DNA from: Bacteroides clarus YIT 12056
GTDB lineage: Bacteria; Bacteroidota; Bacteroidia; Bacteroidales; Bacteroidaceae
Direction: 5' to 3'
DNA length: 64,000 nucleotides
Assembly (NCBI RefSeq): GCF_900129655.1
Contig: NZ_FQWK01000006.1
Span: forward strand, 326,483 to 390,482
The notes below the pieces were generated by a model that saw nothing but the letters and a program-made list of their open reading frames with translations, was not told where the DNA came from and made no database searches. Below are positions 56,052 through 64,000 of this stretch, piece after piece (within the stretch, counting starts at the first letter, position 1; every line of letters begins with the position of its first letter). The position numbers and the translations under genes were made by a program.

Positions 56052-57482
56052 ATGAAGCTAAGGAAACTGTTACTTTTCCCATTACCGGGACTCCTCGTAC
56101 TGACAAGCCTGTTTTCCTGCGGGGAAGATCGCTGGAAGGAATACTATCCGCTGACAGGACGCGATCTGTGGATGGACAGCCTGATGCGGGAAGTCTACTT
56201 ATGGTATGAGGACATTCCTGCTTCCAAAGGTCTGAACTATTTTCAGGGTCCGGAGGCTTTCTTAAAAAGTATCTTATCGAAGAATGATAAAGGCTTTTCC
56301 ACCGTTGACACGATAATGGATACCCCTCTGCCAAGTTACGGTTTTGATTATACATTATATAAAATAGCTACCAGCGATACGACTTATAATGCACTTGTTT
56401 CGTATGTAGCAAAGAATTCACCCGCAGAGGAAGCCGGACTGAAACGTGGCAGTTGGATTATGCTTGTGGACGGCGACTCCATCACTAAAAAGACAGAAGA
56501 AAGACTGATGGATGGTGGAGCGCGAACATTGCACATCGGAAAGTATGTGATAGTAAAAGATGAAAATAACGAAGACACAGAGGGAGATACGGAAACCGAA
56601 GACGGAGACAGTGAGGATGCGGAAGATGATGAGGATGATAAGGGAGTAGGCGTCATACAGGAAATAGGAGATGTTACGCTACCGGCCGTGCGTCCGGTGA
56701 CGGAAAGTCCTGTTTATGTAAATGGGGTTATAGCATTGGAAGGTACTGACTATAAAATAGCCTATTTAGCATATAACTCTTTCACTGCCGGTACTGCAGA
56801 AAGCAATGAAAAGTATAACAATGAATTACGGACTTTCTCCCAACAGTGCAAACAGCTTAACATTAATAATTTTATATTAGACCTTCGCTACAACTCCGGT
56901 GGAGAAATGGAGTGCGTGCAACTTCTCGCAGACATTCTCGTACCTGCCGATAGACTGGAAAGTCCTTTTGCTTTCCTGCAATACAATGACAAGCAAAGTT
57001 CCAAGAACCGTGACCTGATATTGGATTCCCAACTCTTGCAAGGCGGAGCCAATCTGAATCTGCCCAAAGTCTATATCATCACGAGCGGAACTACAGCCGG
57101 TGCTGCGGAAATGCTTATCAACTGCCTGAAGCCCTATATGACAATAGTCCTTATCGGACAAACAACCAAAGGAGAATATGTAGCCACGGAAACTTTCATC
57201 AATCCGGAATATCCCTGGGCATTACGTCCGGTAGTATGTGAAGTATTCAACTCCAATGGAGAAGCAAATTACAGTACAGGCTTCAAACCGGACATTTCCA
57301 TCAACGAAACATCTTATTTGCAATATTATCTTCCCTTAGGCGATCCCAATGAGATATTGCTCAATACAGCCCTGGGGGTTATAGCAGGGGCCATTGAGTT
57401 ACCGAAATCTCAAACGACCGAAACCGCAGTGAAGAGTTTTACTACCAAAAAGAATATTCGCAAGGGGTTGATTATTAAATAA
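56052..57482 (+). CDS. S41 (C-terminal processing) peptidase-like lipoprotein, catalytic Ser not evident
   Basis: The 476-residue lipoprotein (lipobox SLFSC, Cys23) has an N-terminal cap. A PDZ domain follows (about 105-160, NALVSYVAKNSPAEEAGLKRGSWIMLVDGDS), interrupted by an acidic low-complexity insert at 170-196. The tail-specific protease domain (about 232-450) has FILDLRYNSGGE. The serine motif, normally T-A-S-A-S-E, reads T-A-G-A-A-E at 348-353, while the lysine of GQTTKGE (373) is kept. It may be a non-catalytic peptide-binding homologue. It is 8 bp upstream of the next lipoprotein gene. Confidence 0.85.
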   Translation: MKLRKLLLFPLPGLLVLTSLFSCGEDRWKEYYPLTGRDLWMDSLMREVYLWYEDIPASKGLNYFQGPEAFLKSILSKNDKGFSTVDTIMDTPLPSYGFDYTLYKIATSDTTYNALVSYVAKNSPAEEAGLKRGSWIMLVDGDSITKKTEERLMDGGARTLHIGKYVIVKDENNEDTEGDTETEDGDSEDAEDDEDDKGVGVIQEIGDVTLPAVRPVTESPVYVNGVIALEGTDYKIAYLAYNSFTAGTAESNEKYNNELRTFSQQCKQLNINNFILDLRYNSGGEMECVQLLADILVPADRLESPFAFLQYNDKQSSKNRDLILDSQLLQGGANLNLPKVYIITSGTTAGAAEMLINCLKPYMTIVLIGQTTKGEYVATETFINPEYPWALRPVVCEVFNSNGEANYSTGFKPDISINETSYLQYYLPLGDPNEILLNTALGVIAGAIELPKSQTTETAVKSFTTKKNIRKGLIIK

Positions 57483-57490
57483 TAAAAGTA

Positions 57491-58330
57491 ATGAAGAAAA
57501 TTGTCTTTACATTATTGGTTGCGTTCACAGTACTAACAGCTTGTGAAGACAATAATGATTCCGCCAACAGTAGCAACCCTGCCATGGCTTTTTCTAAAAT
57601 ACAATTGTCGGAAGACAGCCCTTACGAAGCGGGAACACCTACGGTTACTACCACCCAGACCTACTCATATAGCCAAGGGAAACTGACTGACTTCACTACC
57701 GTACAAAGCTATTCCGTTCAAGGAGAACCGATGAAAATAGAAAATACGGCATCGGTGACCTATAATGAGCATCAAGCCGTAGTAACAGATAATTTTGGCA
57801 ATGTGTCCACTTACCTTTTAGATGACAACGGATATGCCACCTCATGTACACGACAGGAAACAGGCACAACGCGTACCTATATTTTCTCATACTTCGTTGC
57901 TCCGGAAGGCGAATACTATTTGGAAAACATAACAGAAAATGTAAACGGCGAAATATACGCATCCATCGATATAGATTACAGCAACTATCAGGCATTGCGC
58001 ATTACACAAAAAGTAGATACTTACGAGCAAGCGTATACGGCTACTACTCCGGCTACTAACGAAACCAATAATGTATCAGAAGTTCCTTGTCTGTTCTTTA
58101 CCGGCTTGTATCCGCTGTCTCTACATTCTGCCGCTTTGTATGGGAAATTACTGGGAGAACCTTTCAATATTCTAATAGACCGGATTATCCCTGACGGAAA
58201 TACAGCAAGTAAAGAAGTTACAAAGTATACCTATTCTTTTGATAAACGTAATATCATAACTTCCTGCAAAGAAGTTATAAACAGTTACGGCACGGATTAT
58301 ATCCGCACCGTACACTATGTAATTGAATAA
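57491..58330 (+). CDS. Lipoprotein of unknown function
   Basis: The 279-residue protein has a signal peptide with lipobox VLTAC (Cys18). It is rich in Thr/Tyr beta-strand repeats such as TVTTTQTYSYSQGKLTDFTTVQSYSV and VTKYTYSFDKRNIITSCKEV. This resembles DUF4595-type or RHS-like strands, but no family is certain. It follows the S41-like gene by 8 bp, so the two are probably a surface or periplasmic pair. It is convergent with the esterase gene, the stops being adjacent. Confidence 0.7.
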   Translation: MKKIVFTLLVAFTVLTACEDNNDSANSSNPAMAFSKIQLSEDSPYEAGTPTVTTTQTYSYSQGKLTDFTTVQSYSVQGEPMKIENTASVTYNEHQAVVTDNFGNVSTYLLDDNGYATSCTRQETGTTRTYIFSYFVAPEGEYYLENITENVNGEIYASIDIDYSNYQALRITQKVDTYEQAYTATTPATNETNNVSEVPCLFFTGLYPLSLHSAALYGKLLGEPFNILIDRIIPDGNTASKEVTKYTYSFDKRNIITSCKEVINSYGTDYIRTVHYVIE

Positions 58331-59149
58331 TTATCTGTTGAAGAATTTACAGAAGAACAATATGTGATAATCCAGAGAGTTATTCCAATACGTACCGGTA
58401 TGACCTCCGGGACGTGTTATGAAGTCATGGTCTATTTTGTATGCCAATAGCCGTTTGTGCAATTCCTTATTTACCTCAAGAAAGAAATCGCTCTCACCGC
58501 AATCTATAATCAAAGCCAAATCCCCATTTGCCAATTTATCAACCTGATTGATTACTGTGTGACTATTCCATACCGCCTCATTCGCAGTAAGCTCCCCCAA
58601 TTGTCTTTTCATTTCCCAATTATTGGGAAACGGCCGGATATCTACCCCACCGCTCATACTCCCCGCCGCGCCGAATATATCTTTATGGCGGATAGCATTC
58701 CATAACGCGCCATGTCCGCCCATACTCAAGCCACTGATAGCACGCGCCCTTTTTTCAGGAATCGTAGCATAATGCGTATCGGTATAATTCACCAATTCCG
58801 AAGAGATAAAAGTTTCATAACGATAAGCGGGGTTCTTGGGACTATCCCAATACCAACTGTTCTTCCCGTCAGGGCATACAAATATAATACCCTTTTCATC
58901 GGCTATTTGAGGCAACTCCGGCTTCAACCCGATCCATGAACGTGCATTACCGCTATATCCATGCAATAAATATATCACCGGACAGGCCTGAGGATGCTCT
59001 GCCATAGTTTTGTCCGGAAGAATATAAACCACCTTTATGTCCTTGTTCATCGAAGGGCTTTTTACGAACACTGTATCTACACGTGCAGCCTGTACACTTA
59101 TCGCTACCACTTGCAGCAAGAATACCAATAGAAAATGTCTGCTTTTCAT
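58331..59149 (-). CDS. Secreted esterase (alpha/beta hydrolase, esterase D/antigen 85 type)
   Basis: The 272-residue enzyme starts at 59149 with a signal peptide (MKSRHFLLVFLLQVVAISVQAA). The serine nucleophile is in the elbow GLSMGGHGA, the acid is likely Asp of LIIDCGESDFF, and the histidine lies in PGGHTGTYW. HGYSGNARSW forms the oxyanion region. This type hydrolyses acetyl or feruloyl esters on glycans or small esters. No polysaccharide-utilisation genes are nearby. Confidence 0.88.
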   Translation of the reverse strand: MKSRHFLLVFLLQVVAISVQAARVDTVFVKSPSMNKDIKVVYILPDKTMAEHPQACPVIYLLHGYSGNARSWIGLKPELPQIADEKGIIFVCPDGKNSWYWDSPKNPAYRYETFISSELVNYTDTHYATIPEKRARAISGLSMGGHGALWNAIRHKDIFGAAGSMSGGVDIRPFPNNWEMKRQLGELTANEAVWNSHTVINQVDKLANGDLALIIDCGESDFFLEVNKELHKRLLAYKIDHDFITRPGGHTGTYWNNSLDYHILFFCKFFNR

Positions 59150-59209
59150 GTTAAAATGTTTAATCTTCTTAAGAGACGACAATATTAACAATAAATATTT
59201 GAAAAACGT

Positions 59210-59217
59210 TATCTTTG
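59210..59217 (+). promoter_or_regulatory. Candidate -7 element of the CNNM/CBS gene
   Basis: TATCTTTG lies 26 bp before the ATG at 59243. The -33 position has no clear TTTG. Confidence 0.5.
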
Positions 59218-59242
59218 CGCACAAACTATTTGTAATCCAAAC

Positions 59243-60538
59243 ATGGAATTTATTATTATTCTATTTTTACTTATCTTGAATGGCATCTTTGCCATGTATG
59301 AAATCGCATTAGTATCTTCAAGTAAAGCACGCTTAGAGACCCTTGTAAGTAAGGGAAACAAAAGTGCAAAGGGGGTTCTGAAACAATTGGAAGAACCTGA
59401 AAAGTTTCTCTCCACCATTCAAATCGGTATTACGCTGATCGGTATCATATCGGGTGCATACGGCGGTGTGGCCATAGCCGACGATGTTGCTCCGCTATTT
59501 GCCATGATACCCGGTTTGGAATCTTATGCCAAAGACTTGGCCATGATTACCACCGTAGCTGTTATTACTTACTTGTCACTGATTATCGGAGAGTTGGTTC
59601 CCAAATCCATGGCTTTAAACAATCCGGAACGCTATGCCACTTTACTCAGTCCGTTTATGATTGTTCTTACTAAGGTGTCCTACCCGTTTGTATGCTTGCT
59701 CAGTGCCTCAACCAAACTGACAAACAAACTTATCGGCATGAAAGACGGAGAAGAACGGCAAATGACGCAAGAGGAACTGAAAATGATTTTACACCAAAGC
59801 TCAGAACAAGGTGTTATCGACAAAGACGAAACCGAAATGCTGCGTGATGTTTTCCGCTTCTCGGATAAAAGAGCCAACGACCTGATGACGCACCGACGCG
59901 ATGTGATCGTATTACACCCTACAGATACACAAGAAGAGGTTCTGCGGATTATCCACGAAGAACATTTCAGCAAGTACCTGTTGGTGGAAAGCGGTAAGGA
60001 CGAGATTGTAGGAGTGGTTTCCGTCAAAGATATTATTCTGATGTTGGGTGGCGAAGAGCCGTTCAATCTTCGTACAATTGCACGCCCGCCTCTGTTTATT
60101 CCTGAAAGTTTATATGCAAAAAAAGTTTTAGAGCTCTTTAAGAAGAACAAAAACAAGTTCGGAGTTGTTGTAGACGAGTATGGAAATACGGAAGGTATTA
60201 TCACTTTGCACGATTTGACGGAAAGTATCTTCGGCGATATCTTGGAAGAGAACGAAACGGAAGAAGAAGATATAATCACCAGAGCAGACGGTTCCATGCT
60301 GGTAGAGGCGTCAATGAATTTGGATGACTTTATGGAAGCAATGGGAATACTGAATTATGATGATTTGAAAGAAGAGGACTTTACCACCTTAAGCGGACTT
60401 GCAATGTTCCTCATCGGACGAGTTCCCAAAGCCGGTGACATATTCAGCTATAAAAACCTGGAGTTTGAAATAGTGGATATGGATCGTGGAAGAGTAGATA
60501 AACTGCTCGTTGTTAAACGAGATGATAATGAAGAATAA
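59243..60538 (+). CDS. CNNM/CBS-domain hemolysin-type ion transporter
   Basis: The 431-residue protein has an N-terminal DUF21/CNNM membrane domain (about 1-190, ILNGIFAMYEIALVSSSKARLE and IGELVPKSMALNNPERYA). A CBS pair follows (about 205-330, VVDEYGNTEGIITLHDLTESIFGDI) and then a CorC_HlyC domain (about 345-430). It is a second member of the GldE-like family in this window, differing in the absence of a long N-terminal extension. A role in Mg2+/Co2+ efflux is inferred from the family. Confidence 0.9.
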   Translation: MEFIIILFLLILNGIFAMYEIALVSSSKARLETLVSKGNKSAKGVLKQLEEPEKFLSTIQIGITLIGIISGAYGGVAIADDVAPLFAMIPGLESYAKDLAMITTVAVITYLSLIIGELVPKSMALNNPERYATLLSPFMIVLTKVSYPFVCLLSASTKLTNKLIGMKDGEERQMTQEELKMILHQSSEQGVIDKDETEMLRDVFRFSDKRANDLMTHRRDVIVLHPTDTQEEVLRIIHEEHFSKYLLVESGKDEIVGVVSVKDIILMLGGEEPFNLRTIARPPLFIPESLYAKKVLELFKKNKNKFGVVVDEYGNTEGIITLHDLTESIFGDILEENETEEEDIITRADGSMLVEASMNLDDFMEAMGILNYDDLKEEDFTTLSGLAMFLIGRVPKAGDIFSYKNLEFEIVDMDRGRVDKLLVVKRDDNEE

Positions 60539-60580
60539 CGCTATTGGCGTTTCTTAATATTAACTTAAACCATTAAAGCA

Positions 60581-61054
60581 ATGAAAAAAGTAATGATGAT
60601 TGCAGCGATTGCCGCTGCATTGGTATCCTGCCAATCAAAAGGAAATCAAAACAACGATACCATGAGTGAAGGTGTCATGACTGTTGCAGCAAACGATTCC
60701 TCTGCAGTAGCCGTTTACGAAGGTATACTTCCGGCAGCCGACGGCCCGGGTATTCAGTATGTGCTGAGTGTAGACAGTATAGGTCCGGACGGTGAAAGCG
60801 GTTATACATTAGTTACGACTTACCTGGATGCGGAAGGACAAGGAAAGAATAAATCCTTCACTTCTACAGGAAAACGCCAGGTTATTCAGAAAGATGTTAA
60901 TAACAATAAGAAAACTGCGTATAAGTTGACGCCCAATGACGGAGAGGCGCCCGTATATTTCGTTGTTGTAAATGACACTACTTTAAGATTGGTAAACGAT
61001 AGTCTGCAAGAGGCTGTAAGCGATTTGAATTATGATATTATTCAGGTGAAATAA
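60581..61054 (+). CDS. NlpE N-terminal-like lipoprotein
   Basis: The 157-residue lipoprotein has lipobox ALVSC (Cys18). The NlpE-type domain from about 45 reads YEGILPAADGPGIQYVLSVDSIGPDGESGYTLVTTYLDAEG, the Y-x-G-x-L-P-x-A-D-G start typical of the family. In E. coli NlpE monitors lipoprotein transport and signals to Cpx, which Bacteroides lack, so the role here is unknown. It ends at a strong terminator. Confidence 0.82.
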   Translation: MKKVMMIAAIAAALVSCQSKGNQNNDTMSEGVMTVAANDSSAVAVYEGILPAADGPGIQYVLSVDSIGPDGESGYTLVTTYLDAEGQGKNKSFTSTGKRQVIQKDVNNNKKTAYKLTPNDGEAPVYFVVVNDTTLRLVNDSLQEAVSDLNYDIIQVK

Positions 61055-61080
61055 ACAATAGTATATATTCGCTAAACATA

Positions 61081-61114
61081 AAGGAACTAATCTGAGAGGT
61101 TAGTTCCTTTTTTT
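61081..61114 (+). terminator. Terminator after the NlpE-like gene
   Basis: AAGGAACTAA (61081-61090) pairs with TTAGTTCCTT (61100-61109) around TCTGAGAGG, followed by a T-run. Confidence 0.9.
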
Positions 61115-61235
61115 ATCCTAACAGCATTGAGACATCGGCAATAGTATTTTGGCAAAAATAAGCTATAAAATACAGTTTGATACAAAATAGAAAAGTATTG
61201 AAACGATATTGAAAGCCTCACATTACCCTTCCGGC

Positions 61236-61243
61236 TATCTTTG
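61236..61243 (+). promoter_or_regulatory. Candidate -7 element of the URO-D-like gene
   Basis: TATCTTTG lies 30 bp before the ATG at 61274. The spacing to the nearest TTG is long. Confidence 0.5.
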
Positions 61244-61273
61244 TAACATCAAACTTATAAATGAAAAACACAT

Positions 61274-62275
61274 ATGAGAAATTTATTTTTTATATTATTA
61301 TGTATCACGACCTTGGTTCAAGCACAAAAGCCAACTAACAAAAGGGAAATAATGCAGCAGTTTCTTGATGGAACATTAGATAAATCCTATGTACCCAGTG
61401 CTTTCTTTATGCATTTTGGAAAAGATGCTAAAGTAGGAGAAAATGCAATTAACGCCCACCTTCGTTATTTCCTTTCAACAGGAATGGATTTTGTAAAAAT
61501 TCAATTTGAGCAAGGTTATGGACGTATTCAAATTGAAAAGCCTGAAGATTGGGATAAAATCAGACCACTTCCTAATGATTTTTTTACTCCTACTTTACAT
61601 ATCGTGAAAGGTATTTATGATATAGCCGGAGCAAATACCATGATACTTCCGACAGTCTACTCTCCTTTCCAAATGTTGGTACAAACAGTAGGGGCAAAAA
61701 CTGTAATAGCTTATGCCCAAAAAGAGCCGGAACGTATTAAACAAGCATTAGGGTATTTCACAGATGCTCTCATTGGATATGTGAAAGCGTGTAAGCAAAT
61801 AGGTGTAGATGGCTTCTATACCCCAACTCAAGGCGGAGAACAAAAATTCTATGAAGTACCTAATTTTTTTGAGACATTTGTAAAGCCATACGATTTGAAA
61901 GTTATGCAAGAATGCAACACAAACACAAAACTAAATATTCTTCACATTTGCGACTATGAGGGTAGCTATGATGATTTGACTCGCTTTATTTCATATCCGG
62001 GACAAATCGTTAATGCCCCCATAGAAGTAAATGGTAAGCCATTTAGCCTCAAAGATTGCGAACGATTATTTAAACGTCCGGCGATGGGTGGACTGTATCG
62101 AAAAGGAACAATTTTAGAGGGGACGACAGAACAGGTTATAAACGAAGTTAATGCATTAAAACATGATCTAGGTGGCAAACGCTTCATTTTAGGAGCCGAT
62201 TGCACAATTTTACCTAAAACACCAATGGATAACGTCAGAGCTGCAATACAATCATCACATCATACTCACGAATAA
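61274..62275 (+). CDS. Uroporphyrinogen decarboxylase/MtaA-like protein with a signal peptide
   Basis: The 333-residue protein has a Sec-type signal peptide (MRNLFFILLCITTLVQAQ). The whole URO-D barrel follows directly, from TNKREIMQQFLDGTLDKSYVPSAFFMHF. A Zn-type motif H-x-C (His224, Cys226) and Cys310 (GADCTILP) match corrinoid methyltransferases of the MtaA/CmuA type rather than the heme enzyme. Known relatives are cytoplasmic, so export is unusual. The region is AT-richer than the rest. No corrinoid protein is beside it, and substrate is unknown. Confidence 0.8.
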   Translation: MRNLFFILLCITTLVQAQKPTNKREIMQQFLDGTLDKSYVPSAFFMHFGKDAKVGENAINAHLRYFLSTGMDFVKIQFEQGYGRIQIEKPEDWDKIRPLPNDFFTPTLHIVKGIYDIAGANTMILPTVYSPFQMLVQTVGAKTVIAYAQKEPERIKQALGYFTDALIGYVKACKQIGVDGFYTPTQGGEQKFYEVPNFFETFVKPYDLKVMQECNTNTKLNILHICDYEGSYDDLTRFISYPGQIVNAPIEVNGKPFSLKDCERLFKRPAMGGLYRKGTILEGTTEQVINEVNALKHDLGGKRFILGADCTILPKTPMDNVRAAIQSSHHTHE

Positions 62276-62352
62276 TTCATAGGCTTTTTAAATTCATAGT
62301 AAGGTTAATAGGTATTATCTCATAGATGATTATTTGGATTAGATTGTTTTAG

Positions 62353-62382
62353 AAAAGCGAATGTCTCACAACATTCGCTTTT
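62353..62382 (+). terminator. Terminator after the URO-D-like gene
   Basis: AAAAGCGAATGT (62353-62364) pairs perfectly with ACATTCGCTTTT (62371-62382). The rest of the 330-bp gap before the recombinase holds no gene. Confidence 0.88.
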
Positions 62383-62539
62383 TATGTATCATATAGTTTC
62401 ATCTAGACATACATATCCTATGATCTCTAAAAAGAAAGAAATATATCAAAGCTAAAAAACTCCGATAGTTAATTAAAATTCAATCGTTATTGCTTTTCAT
62501 ATAAAAAGCATTTTGCTTTCCCTACATTTTCCAACTTTG

Positions 62540-62556
62540 TATGCAAATTGTATGTT
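62540..62556. repeat. 17-bp direct repeat, left copy, flanking the recombinase
   Basis: TATGCAAATTGTATGTT occurs here and again at 63844-63860, on either side of the recombinase gene. It contains a partial dyad (ATGCAAATTGTAT). It could be a recombinase binding or attachment site. Confidence 0.7.
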
Positions 62557-62605
62557 ACTGCATACTACTTCACAAAATCATATTAACTATCAAAATTCAT
62601 TAGCT

Positions 62606-63838
62606 ATGTACAAATATTCAAAAGACGGTATATCCGTACTCACCGTATTAGACAAAAGAAAAGTAAAAAAGAGTGGATTATTTCCAATCAAAGTACAAGT
62701 CATTTATAATCGTAAGCAAAAATACTATTCTACTGGCCAAGAAGTATCTATCAGAGAGTGGGAACAGTTACCTCGCAGTAAAACCCGTAAGTTGTCATCT
62801 ATACGCCATAATGTAGAAAACAGCTTTTCTCTTGTCAGGCAGCAAGTTGAAACTTTGGCATTTCGTGGTGAATTCAGCTTTGATATCTTAAATGCCAGAC
62901 TCGGCAGATATTCAGGAATATCAGTTAACTCTGTGTTTCTCAAAAAAATGGAAGAACTAAAGAGCAATGGGCAGGCTAACACCTATTTCTCTTACAAAGG
63001 AACTTTGCACAAAATAGAACAATTTGCAGGCAAACAAATATCATTCCAAGAAATCAGCATAAACTGGCTTAATCGATGTGAACATTTCTGGTTATCAACA
63101 GGCAGCAGTTATTCCAGCATGAGTTTCTATTTCCGAAATTTAAAATGTATTATGAACATGGCGCGTAAAGATGGTATTATTAAAGAAAGCCAATATCCCT
63201 TCGGAAAAGGCAAGTATGAAGTACCAAGTGGCAGCGGACGAAAATTAGCTCTTACTTTAGAACAGATCAAGAAATTAATAACATATACAGACGGAACAAA
63301 AGCAACTGAAATGTATCGTGATCTATGGTTCTTCTCTTATTTATGTAATGGCATCAACTTCAGAGATATGGTTTTTCTACAGTATTCCAATATTATAAAT
63401 GGAGAAATATGCTTTATACGTGCCAAAACCGCAAGAAACACTAAATATGGTAAAATCATACATGCGGTAATTACTCCAGAAATGCAAACTATTATTAATA
63501 AATGGGGAAACACCGACATCTCCCCAAATAACTACATTTTTCCTTTTGCCAAAGGAACGGAAGATCCTTTCGAAAAAGTGAAATTAATTAGAGAAATCGT
63601 CACTGAATGTAATCAAATACTTCGGAAAATAACGAATGCTACCGGTATTCCTCGAATAACAACTTATTCAGCCCGCCACTCATATGCAACAGTATTAAAA
63701 CGCAGTGGTGTCAATATAGCCTATATATCTGAAAGCCTTGGACATTCAAATATTACCATTACAGAAAATTATCTTGCCAGTTTCGAAGTAGATGAAAGAA
63801 GGAAGAACTCGGCTCTCCTAACAAAATTCCTTCCATAA
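62606..63838 (+). CDS. Tyrosine recombinase / integrase
   Basis: The 410-residue protein starts at 62606 (MYKYSKDGISVLTVLDKRK). It has an arm-type DNA-binding domain (about 1-95), a SAM-like core-binding domain (about 110-215) and the catalytic domain with Arg253 (INFRDM), Arg357 (SARHSYAT), His380 (LGHSN) and Tyr389 (ENYLA). It is the type found in Bacteroides mobile elements and invertible loci. The region is AT-rich, and the gene is flanked by 17-bp direct repeats. The remaining 140 bp after the right repeat hold no recognisable gene. Confidence 0.92.
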   Translation: MYKYSKDGISVLTVLDKRKVKKSGLFPIKVQVIYNRKQKYYSTGQEVSIREWEQLPRSKTRKLSSIRHNVENSFSLVRQQVETLAFRGEFSFDILNARLGRYSGISVNSVFLKKMEELKSNGQANTYFSYKGTLHKIEQFAGKQISFQEISINWLNRCEHFWLSTGSSYSSMSFYFRNLKCIMNMARKDGIIKESQYPFGKGKYEVPSGSGRKLALTLEQIKKLITYTDGTKATEMYRDLWFFSYLCNGINFRDMVFLQYSNIINGEICFIRAKTARNTKYGKIIHAVITPEMQTIINKWGNTDISPNNYIFPFAKGTEDPFEKVKLIREIVTECNQILRKITNATGIPRITTYSARHSYATVLKRSGVNIAYISESLGHSNITITENYLASFEVDERRKNSALLTKFLP

Positions 63839-63843
63839 TAGTA

Positions 63844-63860
63844 TATGCAAATTGTATGTT
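63844..63860. repeat. 17-bp direct repeat, right copy, flanking the recombinase
   Basis: TATGCAAATTGTATGTT lies six bases after the recombinase stop codon, identical to 62540-62556. From 63861 to 64000 no gene is seen. CCACTTTGTTTGCATTATG near the end loosely resembles the left flank CCAACTTTGTATGCA. Confidence 0.7.
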
Positions 63861-64000
63861 CCGTTATGGAAAACAGACACATTAATGTAGATGTATCTTG
63901 AAATGTTTTTGATAGCATTTGATACAATTCTTAAATTCCGTTTATGAAAATTCCACTTTGTTTGCATTATGAAATAACACGATGTTTAACTTTAAAAATG

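Overview
The window is chromosomal DNA of a Bacteroides-type bacterium (phylum Bacteroidota). The sequence supports this in several ways. Many genes have a -7 element of the form TAnnTTTG, the promoter type of the Bacteroidota primary sigma factor. Shine-Dalgarno sequences are mostly absent. The families are typical of the group: GldE, DUF5686, DUF4421, DUF4251, NigD-like and LruC lipoproteins, the GGGtGRT protein, and signal peptides ending in AQ. No tRNA, rRNA or CRISPR array was found. I cannot name the species from sequence alone.

Layout. 1-3.3 kb (minus): a truncated phosphopantetheinyl transferase, gldE, ssb and mutY. 3.4-5.6 kb (plus): HU, a 30-residue mS38-like ribosomal protein, and RNase G. 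5.6-10.8 kb (minus): an inositol-lipid operon with inositol-3-phosphate synthase, a PgpA-type phosphatase, GtrA, a CDP-alcohol phosphotransferase, a PAP2_3 (inositol phosphorylceramide synthase-like) enzyme and an iron alcohol dehydrogenase. 10.9-17.6 kb: a DUF5686 outer-membrane protein, then aspT and aspD, an aspartate:alanine exchange and decarboxylation pair that can generate proton motive force. The aspT-aspD gap is full of repeats. 17.6-22.1 kb (minus): tolC, an NtrC-type regulator and a histidine kinase, led by a consensus sigma-54 promoter and a 13-bp-armed palindrome. 22.3-26.9 kb (minus): hisGDCB with a histidine leader peptide and attenuator.

27-37.6 kb: a thioesterase, surface or periplasmic proteins of unknown function, a MINPP-like histidine phosphatase, a CAT-like acetyltransferase, DsbD, a Dabb protein, uridine kinase and an MltF-like lytic transglycosylase. 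37.7-42.3 kb (minus): a NigD-like lipoprotein, a Yip1 protein, smpB and a MetH that lacks the reactivation domain. 43.1-44.8 kb (plus): a NifU-like scaffold followed by the GGGtGRT protein. 45-55.9 kb: an MFS exporter, a LruC lipoprotein, a KDG kinase, an NhaC antiporter, a DUF4251 protein, an orphan LuxR-type regulator, mnmA and metY. 56-61 kb: an S41-like lipoprotein without an evident catalytic serine, a lipoprotein, an esterase, a CNNM/CBS transporter and an NlpE-like lipoprotein. 61.2-64 kb is visibly AT-richer. It holds a URO-D/MtaA-like protein with a signal peptide and a tyrosine recombinase flanked by 17-bp direct repeats, and is probably the edge of a mobile island.

The most unusual structure is non-coding. 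One is a set of 22-bp-phased degenerate arrays upstream of aspD and of the MFS gene, with a weaker one before mnmA. The other is a group of short-word repeats that sit on gene 3' ends and supply the last codons of several proteins. The regulatory sites of the tolC and his operons can be read directly.
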